Shown here: piece after piece, positions 16,263 through 26,155 of the stretch
Layout of the letters: the number at the start of each line of letters is the position of its first letter
Position numbering within the stretch: the stretch's first letter is position 1
From: Solimonas sp041612095
GTDB taxonomy: Bacteria; Pseudomonadota; Gammaproteobacteria; Nevskiales; Nevskiaceae
DNA length: 26,425 nt
Direction: 5' to 3'
NCBI GenBank assembly: GCA_041612095.1
Contig: JBFJJW010000015.1
Coordinates: 1 to 26,425 of the forward strand
The notes under the pieces: generated by a model
Told to the model about the DNA's origin: nothing
The model's database searches: none
The model's input: the letters and a program-made list of their open reading frames with translations, nothing else
Translations under genes and position numbers: made by a program

Positions 16263-16904
16263 ATGGCAACCGAATGCGGCGCCTCCAGTTGCGCCTCGAA
16301 GGTCCCGATTCCGCCGCGCTATCGCAGCGTGCTGTGGATGGCGCTGGCCGTAAACCTCGCCATGTTCGGCGTCGAGCTGGCGGCTGGCTGGGGCGCAGGC
16401 TCTGCGTCCCTGCTCGCGGATGCGGTGGACTTCTTCGGCGATGCCGCGAACTACGCCGTGTCTCTGTTCGTGCTCTCGATGGGTCTTGCTGCCCGTGCCC
16501 GCACGGCGCTGCTTAAAGGGCTGTTCATGGGTGGCTACGGCATCTATGTGCTTGGTCAGGCCACGTGGAACAGCTTAAACGGCGTGGTGCCGGAGGCGAT
16601 GACGATGGGCCTGGTTGGCACGCTGGCGCTGTGCGCCAACCTTGGCGTCGCGGTATTGCTCTATGCGTACCGGGAAGGCGACGCCAACATGCGTTCGGTC
16701 TGGTTGTGCTCGCGTAACGACGCCATCGGCAATGTCGCGGTGATGCTGGCGGCGCTGGGTGTGGTCGGCACCGGCTCGGCCTGGCCGGATCTCATCGTGG
16801 CGGTCGGGATGGGCCTGCTGGGCCTCAGCTCCGCGCGGCAGGTCATCGCGCAGGCGCGGGCGGAACTCGCATCCACAAAGGAACTACGCCATGCTCACGC
16901 CTGA
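16263..16904 (+). CDS. CDF-like divalent cation transporter
   Basis: This 213-residue inner-membrane protein has about six hydrophobic helices and resembles the cation diffusion facilitator family (Zn/Co/Cd export by proton antiport). The start at 16263 is chosen because an upstream in-frame ATG (16230) lies in the promoter -10. The helix-2 motif is LADAVDFFGDAANY with Asp 56 and Asp 60. The helix-5 equivalent is RNDAIGN with Asp 143 and Asn 147, where classical CDF proteins have HxxxD, so the metal site is a variant. The N-terminus carries Cys 5 and Cys 10 (ATECGASSCA). The cytoplasmic C-terminal domain is nearly absent: the protein ends soon after helix 6. It overlaps the next gene by 14 bp and heads the presumed czc operon. 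Confidence 0.8.
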   Translation: MATECGASSCASKVPIPPRYRSVLWMALAVNLAMFGVELAAGWGAGSASLLADAVDFFGDAANYAVSLFVLSMGLAARARTALLKGLFMGGYGIYVLGQATWNSLNGVVPEAMTMGLVGTLALCANLGVAVLLYAYREGDANMRSVWLCSRNDAIGNVAVMLAALGVVGTGSAWPDLIVAVGMGLLGLSSARQVIAQARAELASTKELRHAHA

Positions 16905-17157
16905 ACTGACCTATGCGGCCCTGCTGATCGTGCAGGCACTGCACTTGGCGCATCACCGTCTGGTCAAGCGGCACATCAGTTTCGTCGAAGTGGCGACGGC
17001 GGCGGTGCTGTGTGTGCCGCCGACGGTAGCGATCCCTGCCGTCCTGCTGATTGGCATGCACCTGACGCTGATCGCTGTGCAGATCATCGGCAGCGTGTGG
17101 ATTCAGCGGCTGTCGCCGAGCTGGGTCTCGCCACCCGCCGATCCGCGCGCGCAGTGA
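16891..17157 (+). CDS. Small membrane protein of unknown function
   Basis: This 88-residue protein starts at ATG 16891 with AAGGA eight bases upstream, overlapping the end of the transporter gene by 14 bp. It has two to three hydrophobic segments (about 6-22, 35-55 and 56-73) and a HLAHHRLVKRH stretch between the first two that could face the cytosol and bind metal. No family is recognised. The overlap suggests translation coupled to the CDF-like transporter, perhaps as an accessory subunit; that role is inference. It is not an internal shadow, because the ribosome site is good and the composition is typical of membrane proteins. Confidence 0.6.
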   Translation: MLTPELTYAALLIVQALHLAHHRLVKRHISFVEVATAAVLCVPPTVAIPAVLLIGMHLTLIAVQIIGSVWIQRLSPSWVSPPADPRAQ

Positions 17158-17188
17158 GTACCGTCCCATCGGTGATAAGCTCGACGCC

Positions 17189-17587
17189 GTGATCCGTCCT
17201 CCCACCACGTGGTTGCTGTGCCTCGGCCTCGTGCTGACGCAGCTGCTCGGCCTGCACGCGCACGCCTGTGCAGGGCTGGAAGTCGCAGACCACGAGCTTG
17301 AGGCGCCGCACTATGCGGACGCCGGCTTCCTGTTTGGCGAAATCCACGTCGACGATCATCCAGACAATCTGGAACTCGAACTCTCGGCCACCCTTTCGCC
17401 GGCAAAGTTCCAGCTCGACCTGAGCGCCGACGAACCTACGCTGTGCGCAACCGACATTGCCGATTCCGTCGCGCCCTCCGGCTGGCTCACGGTGCGCGCC
17501 CCGCGCGGGCCACCGAACACGCACGAAACCCGGCCGCCCCACTTCGCACCGCCGCTGCGCGGTCCACCCTCGATCTCCCTCGCCTGA
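17189..17587 (+). CDS. Exported leader protein preceding czcCBA (CzcI-like position)
   Basis: This 132-residue protein starts at GTG 17189 and has a signal peptide (RPPTTWLLCLGLVLTQLLGLHAHA). The mature part has acidic and His residues (VADHELEAPHY, GEIHVDDHPDN) and two Cys (one at about residue 27 near the signal end). The tail is proline-rich and ends PPHFAPPLRGPPSISLA. Small exported proteins of this type precede czc-like operons, as CzcI does in Cupriavidus, but clear homology to CzcI is not visible. It starts 31 bp after the small membrane gene and ends 56 bp before czcC, with a hairpin in the gap. The C-terminal LR(G)PP echoes the leader proteins of the two copper operons. Confidence 0.65.
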   Translation: MIRPPTTWLLCLGLVLTQLLGLHAHACAGLEVADHELEAPHYADAGFLFGEIHVDDHPDNLELELSATLSPAKFQLDLSADEPTLCATDIADSVAPSGWLTVRAPRGPPNTHETRPPHFAPPLRGPPSISLA

Positions 17588-17597
17588 ACCCACCCTT

Positions 17598-17613
17598 GCC
17601 CTGATCCCAGGGC
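17598..17613 (+). other. Stem-loop between leader gene and czcC
   Basis: GCCCTG/CAGGGC with loop ATCC forms a 6-bp stem 10 bases after the leader gene stop. A short mixed T-containing stretch follows (ATTCGTT), too weak for a confident terminator. The position parallels the stem-loop before cusC. Confidence 0.35.
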
Positions 17614-17643
17614 ATTCGTTCACGCTGCACGGGAGTTCCCCTC

Positions 17644-18900
17644 ATGTTTCGATTCACCGCCACCGGGCGCATTGCGCTCGCGGCTTCGCTGGCCTTGGGC
17701 CTGCATACCCTCGCGCGGGCAGAAGAACCCACGCTGACCATGCGCGATGCACTGTCGCGCACCCTGCAATCCAACCCTGATCTTGCCGCCTATCAATACG
17801 TCCTCAAGGCGAATGACGGGCGTGTGACACAAGCGGGGTTCAGACCCAATCCAGTGCTTACCAGCGAACTGGAAAACGTATTCGGGAGCGGCGACACCCA
17901 GGGCCTCAAGGGCGCTGAACTCACCCTCGGTCTCTCGCAGCTTATCGAGCTGGGCGGATTGCGCGACAAGCGGGTGGCCGTCGCCCGCAGCGCGCGCGCG
18001 GGGCTGGAAGCCGAGGGCCATATCCGCCGCCTCGATGTCATTGGCGAAGCCGCCCGCCGCTTCGTCACCCTGGTCAGCCAGCAAGAAGAACACCAGTTGA
18101 CGCACCTTGCGGTCGAGCTGGCGGAGAAGACCGCCAAGGCCGTGCAGCGTCGCGTGGCGGCCGCCAAATCGCCGGAGGCCGAGGAAGATCGCGCGGCAGT
18201 CGCATTGGAACGCGCGAAGTTGGCTGACGCACACGCCGAGCACGAATTACTGGCTGCCCGTTATGACCTCGCCGCCCTGTGGGGCGATGCCCGTCCTGAC
18301 TTCGGCACCGCTTCGGCCGATCTCTACGCACTGCCGTCGGTCGGTGACTACGACCAGCTTTTGCTGGCCCTTGAAAAGACACCTGACTTGACGCGCTACC
18401 TGAGCGAACGCCGCCTGCGCGACTCCGAGGTCAACCTGGCGCTCGCCAGCCGCAATCCCGGGGTGGAAGTGGGCGCTGGCCTGCGCCGGCTGCAAGAGAC
18501 CCGGAATACCGCCCTGGTTTTCTCCGTCGGCATCCCGCTGCCGATCTACAACAGGAACCAGGGCGTGATTGCTGAGGCCCAAGCGCTTAAAGAAGGCGCC
18601 GCAGCCGAGCAGACCGCCGCCTTGATAAAAGCCCGTGCGCAGCTGTTCCGCAATTACCGCGAGCTGCTGGATCGCAGCCGCGAAGTGACGACCCTGCGTG
18701 AGCGCGCACTGCCGCGCATGGAGGCGGCGCTGAAAAACACCGAATACGCCTACGAGCGCGGCCGCTACAGCTATCTGGAGCTGGTGGATGCGCAGCGCGA
18801 GCTTCTCGCCGTGCGCGACGGCCTTATTGACGCCGCCACCGAATACCACCTGACCCTCATCGAAATTGAACGGCTCACCGGCACTGCCGTGAGCCGCTGA
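17644..18900 (+). CDS. czcC: CzcC-like outer-membrane channel (TolC family)
   Basis: This 418-residue protein has a signal peptide (RIALAASLALGLHTLARA, cleavage near residue 26) and the paired outer-membrane efflux repeats, with GLSQLIELGGLRDKRVAVA in the first repeat and VGIPLPIYNRNQGVIAEAQA in the second, as in CzcC. There is no lipobox. GGGAG lies upstream of the ATG. It should form the outer-membrane duct for the CzcBA pump. In normal czc operons czcB follows within a few bases. Here an antisense gene of about 330 bp separates them, although GGAGCC and an ATG sit directly after the czcC stop. Confidence 0.88.
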   Translation: MFRFTATGRIALAASLALGLHTLARAEEPTLTMRDALSRTLQSNPDLAAYQYVLKANDGRVTQAGFRPNPVLTSELENVFGSGDTQGLKGAELTLGLSQLIELGGLRDKRVAVARSARAGLEAEGHIRRLDVIGEAARRFVTLVSQQEEHQLTHLAVELAEKTAKAVQRRVAAAKSPEAEEDRAAVALERAKLADAHAEHELLAARYDLAALWGDARPDFGTASADLYALPSVGDYDQLLLALEKTPDLTRYLSERRLRDSEVNLALASRNPGVEVGAGLRRLQETRNTALVFSVGIPLPIYNRNQGVIAEAQALKEGAAAEQTAALIKARAQLFRNYRELLDRSREVTTLRERALPRMEAALKNTEYAYERGRYSYLELVDAQRELLAVRDGLIDAATEYHLTLIEIERLTGTAVSR

Positions 18901-18928
18901 GGAGCCATCCATGACCAACACTCTCGAT

Positions 18929-19258
18929 TCATTGGCGCGGCGCGAACATGATCACTGCCATCCCGCTCAGGGTCAGCGCCACGCCGACGACATCGGCGCG
19001 CACGGGCTGAATGCCATCCACCACCCACAGCCAGACCAGCGCGGCAGCGACATACACCCCGCCGTAAGCGGCATACAGGCGACCGCTGGCTTGTGGATGC
19101 AGGGTCAGCAGCCAGGCGAAGGCCGCCAGGCTGAGCGCTGCGGGCACCAACAACCAGACACTGCGTCCTTGCTTGAGCCACAGCCATGGCAGGTAGCAGC
19201 CGACGATCTCGGCCAGCGCCGTCAGCCCGAACAAGCCAAGTGTCTTCATCACATCCAT
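18929..19258 (-). CDS. ynfA: YnfA family (UPF0060) small four-helix membrane protein
   Basis: This 109-residue protein closely matches the YnfA family, with the hallmark segments ALAEIVGCYLPWLWL, LTLHPQASGRLYAAYGGVYV and LWLWVVDGIQP. YnfA is an inner-membrane protein of SMR-like size, implicated in drug efflux in enterobacteria. The start at 19258 has GGGAG upstream; an ATG three codons later is possible. It is encoded on the strand opposite to czcC and czcB, exactly filling the space between them, and its 5' end lies 15 bp from the czcB start. The gene is intact, so it looks like a later insertion rather than an operon member. It may interfere with czc transcription. Confidence 0.9.
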   Translation of the reverse strand: MDVMKTLGLFGLTALAEIVGCYLPWLWLKQGRSVWLLVPAALSLAAFAWLLTLHPQASGRLYAAYGGVYVAAALVWLWVVDGIQPVRADVVGVALTLSGMAVIMFAPRQ

Positions 19259-19273
19259 ACCGTTGAGTCTCCC

Positions 19274-20323
19274 ATGTCATTGAACCGCTTACCAAGATAT
19301 CTCGTCAGCATGGCGCTGCTGTCCACGACTTTATTTTTTTCCGCTTGTGGCAAGTCCGAATTGCCCGCACCCGAAGCCGCCATGAGCAGCGAGGCTGCGG
19401 AGACTCCTGCCAAGGAAGACAATGAGCACAAGGAGGGCGCCGAGGAAGTTCACGCGGATAAAGGTCATCAAGAACAAGGCCTCGGCGAATCCGGCCATGA
19501 GGAAGAGGAAGGCAGCGTCAAGCTGAGTGCCGAGCAGATCAGGGCCGCGGGCATCGCTCTGGCCACGGCGGAGCCGACCCGCATCCGCGAGACCCTGCCG
19601 CTGTATGGCGTGATTACGCCCAATGCCGAGCGCGTGTTGCAGGTTTCGGCGCGCTTTCCCGGCGTGATTCAAAGCGTGACGAAGAAGATCGGCGATCCGG
19701 TGAAGAAGGGCGAGTCGCTGGCGGTGATCGAAAGCAACGAGAGCCTGCGCAGCTATGCGCTGATCGCACCGCTGTCGGGCGTCGTCACCGAGCGCAATGT
19801 AAACCCCGGCATGCAGGCGGGTTCCGAAAGCCTGTTCACGGTCGCCGACCTCTCGACGGTGTGGGTCGAGCTGTCACTGTTTCCGCGTGACGTGAACAAG
19901 GTTCGCGTCGGCCAGCGCGTGCGCGTCAAGGGCACCGATACCTCGCTTTCGGCGGATGGCACCGTGGTCTACGTCGCGCCCTTCGGCAGCGCCGCCAACC
20001 AGACCCTCAGCGCGCGGGTGCTGCTCGAAAATAGTGAACGCCGCTGGTCGCCTGGCTTGAATGTGACGGCGGAAGTGACCCTCGCCGAAACGGCCGTGCC
20101 GCTCGCAATCAGCAGCTCTGCCGTGCAGAACCTTGAAGGACGCGATGTGGTGTTCATGCTACACGAAGACGGCTTTGAGCCGCGACCCGTAAAACTCGGC
20201 CGCAGCGATGGCGAGATGACCGAAGTGCTTGAAGGGTTGGCCGCAGGCGACCGCTATGCCGCCGCCAACAGCTTCATCCTCAAGGCTGAACTCGGTAAAG
20301 GTTCCGCCGAGCACGGCCACTAA
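19274..20323 (+). CDS. czcB: CzcB-like periplasmic adaptor lipoprotein
   Basis: This 349-residue membrane-fusion protein starts at ATG 19274 and opens with a lipoprotein signal (lipobox FSAC, Cys 25). An acidic His-rich stretch follows (EDNEHKEGAEEVHADKGHQE) that could bind divalent cations. The adaptor core follows: a beta-barrel/lipoyl arrangement with a short hairpin (PGVIQSVTKKIGDPVKKGE, then LIAPLSGVVTERNVNPGMQA). The frame is open another 121 codons upstream to a well-placed ATG at 18911, but that stretch is antisense to ynfA and would bury the lipoprotein signal, so 19274 is preferred. Only a weak GAG lies upstream of it. The gene ends 11 bp before czcA. Confidence 0.88.
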   Translation: MSLNRLPRYLVSMALLSTTLFFSACGKSELPAPEAAMSSEAAETPAKEDNEHKEGAEEVHADKGHQEQGLGESGHEEEEGSVKLSAEQIRAAGIALATAEPTRIRETLPLYGVITPNAERVLQVSARFPGVIQSVTKKIGDPVKKGESLAVIESNESLRSYALIAPLSGVVTERNVNPGMQAGSESLFTVADLSTVWVELSLFPRDVNKVRVGQRVRVKGTDTSLSADGTVVYVAPFGSAANQTLSARVLLENSERRWSPGLNVTAEVTLAETAVPLAISSSAVQNLEGRDVVFMLHEDGFEPRPVKLGRSDGEMTEVLEGLAAGDRYAAANSFILKAELGKGSAEHGH

Positions 20324-20334
20324 AGGAGATCGCC

Positions 20335-23504
<3,170 letters not shown>

Positions 23505-23508
<4 letters not shown>

Positions 23509-23825
23509 AACTTGTAAAGGCCTTCATTCATCACGTCCGCGCCGCCAGTGTCGTGGAGGCACTGGCGGACGCGGGATTTCGCAATCTGACTCTGCACGAC
23601 GTTCGGGGGATGCTTAAACCGATCACCGAGAACGAGCGGGACTACTCGTCCGAGGCGGGAGGTCTGGCCGTTTCCGAAGTGCGGCTGTCGCTTGTGGTCG
23701 ATGATGCCGAGGTTGACGCGGTGACGGGCATCATCCGCACCGTCGCCCGCATCGGTCCGCATATCTCCGGGTATGTCTATGTCAGCGCGGTCGAGCAGGC
23801 GCTGCCGATTGGGCCTGAGCAATGA
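23505..23825 (+). CDS. PII-like signalling protein coupled to the czc pump (PII-NG type)
   Basis: This 106-residue protein has the PII fold pattern: an opening MKLVKAFIHH strand, then VVEALADAGFRNLTLHDVRG, a T-loop region about residues 37-55, and a C-terminal ARIGPHISGYVYVSAVEQAL in the place of the TGRIGDGKIFV segment. The T-loop (PITENERDYSSEAGGLA) differs from GlnB/GlnK and lacks their conserved uridylylation context, although Tyr 47 lies near it. A divergent group of PII proteins encoded beside heavy-metal RND pumps (PII-NG) is established; this fits it. Overlaps of 4 bp with both czcA and the desaturase gene indicate coupled translation. It may sense a nucleotide or metal and tune the pump or the next enzyme; that is inference. 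Confidence 0.82.
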
Positions 23826-25177
23826 CCGCTGTCGCCAACGCGACCGACGCAACCCGTTCTCGGCCCAGCACACGAACGCTCGTCATCACTGTCGGCATCG
23901 CCACGCTGCTGGTGCTCGGCGTGATCGCAATGGAGAGCTACACGCTGCTGATTCAACAGGTGCCAGAGGAGACGCTGCCCGGGCCGCATGTGCTGCTCGA
24001 CGCCGCTGTGCTGCTGCTCGCGTTACTGCTGCTGGATCGTGCCCATGCGCCGCCGCGCGCGTCGGCTGTACACGGCGCAGCGGCCGCGGTGCCGGACCCG
24101 GCGATACCGTCGCTCGGGGCCGGCACGCGCGCGCTCGTCGCGCGGTTCGCCCGTAGTGACGATAGCCGCGCATTCCTGCAAGTGGCGAGCACGCTGATCC
24201 CGCTGGGCCTGCTATGGTGGCTGGTGGCGGCGGGCCACGGTTGGGCGGTGGTGCTCGCCGTGCCGGTGATAAGCCTGTTCCTGCTGCGCGCGTTCGCGCT
24301 GATGCACGACTGCGGCCATCGCAGCCTGTTCCGACGCGGCATCCTCAACTCGGTGAGCGGCTTCGTGTTCGGTGTACTCACTGGCATGCCGCAGTACGTT
24401 TGGTCCCGACACCATGCCCACCACCACGCCACCAACGGAAACTGGTCGAAGTACCGCGGCCCGCTGGGCACACTGACACTGGAGGAGTACGCGCAGTTGA
24501 GTCCGACGCGCCAGCGCGCGTACCAGCGCTCACGCCGGGTGTACATGGCGCCGTTTGCCGGCCTGATGTACTTGTTGGTCAATCCGCGTCTGAATTGGGC
24601 GCGCGGTTGCGCGGCGCTGCTGGTGCATCTGCTGCGCGGACGGATCGCGCGGCCGCATGTTGGCTGGCGCGCTGACGCTCGCGCGTTCCGCACCCCCCAT
24701 TGGGCATCAGCGGCGGAATTCCGCCACATGAGCCTCAACAACTTCGCCCTGCTCGGGCTCTGGGTGGCGATGTCCAATCTGATCGGAGCCTGGCTGTTCT
24801 TCACGGTCTATCTGCTGGCCACCGCGCTGGCGGGTGCAGCGGGCATCGTGCTGTTCACCGTTCAGCACAACTTCGACCAGGCTTATGCCAGCGACGATCG
24901 GGGCTGGGATTACGATACCGCCGCGCTCCGCGGCACCAGCTTTCTGGTCCTGCCTAACTGGCTGAACTGGTTCACCGCCGATATCGGTTACCATCATGTT
25001 CATCACCTCTGTGCGCGAATCCCGAACTACCGGCTGGCGGCCTGCCACGCCGCGCATGTCGAACGGTTCGTGGACGTGTCTCGCCTGGGCCTCTCGGACG
25101 TTCTGCCTTCGCTGCGCTGTCTGCTGTGGGATCGAGAGGCGCGGCGCATCGTTTCCATCGACAGGCGCACGCGGTGA
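23822..25177 (+). CDS. Membrane fatty acid desaturase with an N-terminal two-helix extension
   Basis: This 451-residue membrane protein has the di-iron desaturase His boxes: HDCGH (162-166), HHAHHH (197-202) and HHVHH (391-395), plus His 349 in VQHNFDQA. It belongs to the DesA/DesC-like fatty acid desaturase group, which puts double bonds into acyl chains using O2. About the first 110 residues form an extra region with two hydrophobic helices (about 20-37 and 57-72) and a Pro/Ala-rich linker, not usual for the family. Its start overlaps the PII-like gene by 4 bp (ATGA), making it the last gene of the czc transcript. Control of membrane fluidity during metal stress is a reasonable inference; acyl specificity is not visible. 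Confidence 0.88.
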   Translation: MTAVANATDATRSRPSTRTLVITVGIATLLVLGVIAMESYTLLIQQVPEETLPGPHVLLDAAVLLLALLLLDRAHAPPRASAVHGAAAAVPDPAIPSLGAGTRALVARFARSDDSRAFLQVASTLIPLGLLWWLVAAGHGWAVVLAVPVISLFLLRAFALMHDCGHRSLFRRGILNSVSGFVFGVLTGMPQYVWSRHHAHHHATNGNWSKYRGPLGTLTLEEYAQLSPTRQRAYQRSRRVYMAPFAGLMYLLVNPRLNWARGCAALLVHLLRGRIARPHVGWRADARAFRTPHWASAAEFRHMSLNNFALLGLWVAMSNLIGAWLFFTVYLLATALAGAAGIVLFTVQHNFDQAYASDDRGWDYDTAALRGTSFLVLPNWLNWFTADIGYHHVHHLCARIPNYRLAACHAAHVERFVDVSRLGLSDVLPSLRCLLWDREARRIVSIDRRTR

Positions 25178-25419
25178 GCGGTCGCGCAATTTCGCCCGCA
25201 GCGCGGCAGATGCATTGCGAACCCGTCTGCCGTCTTCATGTGCCCGCTCATCGGCAGTGGGACCGCCGGCCTCAGCGGGAACGGTTGCTCCTAGGCTCAG
25301 ATTCGCTTGGGCTACCTGGCATGCTCGCTGATAGGCGGCTGACCGCCTTGACCTTCGTGATCCCGGGCCTGCCTGCGCTGCGCACCCCGTAGTATCCTGC
25401 GATTCAGAGGCTTCTCGTC
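25178..25419. other. Gap before the PbrR-like regulator gene
   Basis: The 242 bp hold no gene that I can support. A perfect hairpin AGGCGG-CTGA-CCGCCT lies at 25333-25348 without a T-tract. TAGTAT (about 25391-25396) may be a -10 for the regulator, but no good -35 or MerR box is seen. Confidence 0.35.
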
Positions 25420-25923
25420 ATGCCCAAGTCTTACCGCATTGGAGAATTGGCGCACACGTTGTCGGTGCCGGTTGAGACCATACGCTACTACGAGCGTGAG
25501 GGTCTGCTGCCGCGGCCGGCGCGCAGCCAGGGTAATTATCGGCTCTACGACGACGCACAGCGTCGGCAGCTCATCTTCGTGCTGCATTGTCGGGCGCTGG
25601 ATATGACTCAGGCCGAGATCAGACGGCTGCTCGATCTTCGAGGCTCGCCCGAGCAAGGCTGTGAAGAGGTCAACCAGTTACTCGATGATCACATTGGGCA
25701 CGTTCGAGCTCGCATGCGCTCTTTGCGTTCGCTGCAAGCAGCACTGACGGCCATCCGAAGCCGCTGCACCAGTCCTCGGGCCACGAAGGACTGTGCGATT
25801 CTCCAGAATCTGGCCGACCCGAGAGAGCGTCCGCGGGAAAAGCGGGAGACTGTAACGGAGGTCCATGGGCGCGGTCGCCGAGAGCGCGACAAGAACAAGA
25901 GCACCGCTCAGCGGGGTGACTGA
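25420..25923 (+). CDS. PbrR/CadR-type MerR-family metal regulator
   Basis: This 167-residue regulator has a MerR winged-helix N-terminus (RIGELAHTLSVPVETIRYYE, then GNYRLYDD) and the family dimer helix. Cysteines fall at 81, 116 and 125. The 35- and 9-residue spacings match the Pb(II) sensor PbrR, whereas CadR has 35 and 7. It should sense Pb(II), Cd(II) or Zn(II) and activate promoters such as that at 16201, possibly also 7888. After CAILQNLADP, where relatives usually end, it has about 35 more residues rich in Arg, Lys and Glu (RERPREKRETV and onward). These may be junk read-through from a rearranged 3' end. Confidence 0.87.
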   Translation: MPKSYRIGELAHTLSVPVETIRYYEREGLLPRPARSQGNYRLYDDAQRRQLIFVLHCRALDMTQAEIRRLLDLRGSPEQGCEEVNQLLDDHIGHVRARMRSLRSLQAALTAIRSRCTSPRATKDCAILQNLADPRERPREKRETVTEVHGRGRRERDKNKSTAQRGD

Positions 25924-26155
25924 GCGAACTGCAGCCGTTGCGGAGAACGTCATACTAATTTAATCAACGACTTATCCGAAAACGGCCACACTCGCAGTCA
26001 TTTACGGATAAGTGCATGATTTCAAAGGATTTCATGTATCGAGTAAGCAGCTGAGGTTTTTCAGCATTCATTGCACGCTTCGCAAGTACGAGCGTTCTTC
26101 CCGGCCGTATCTGCCCGTTGGGGAAAAGCCTCTGCAGCCGGTCTCGTCTCGCATC
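25924..26155. other. Junction between resistance island and flanking gene
   Basis: No convincing plus-strand gene is seen in these 232 bp. They contain the inverted repeat at 25970-26013 and the start of a minus-strand frame (from 25953) whose first residues look like a transporter N-terminus. The rest shows nothing that I recognise. Confidence 0.4.
25970..26013. repeat. Inverted repeat ACTTATCCG / CGGATAAGT in an AT-richer junction
   Basis: Perfect 9-bp inverted repeats at 25970-25978 and 26005-26013 are separated by 26 bp. The surroundings (about 25950-26050) are AT-richer than the rest of the window and include a direct repeat GATTTCA at 26018 and 26028. This could be a recombinase core site, a transposon remnant or a regulatory site. 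No recombinase gene is in the window. Confidence 0.45.

Noticed and set aside
18911..19273. 121-residue N-terminal extension of CzcB
   Set aside because: It would place the lipoprotein signal internally, and its sequence is just the complement of ynfA. Kept as a finding about possible coupling, but not used as the CDS start.
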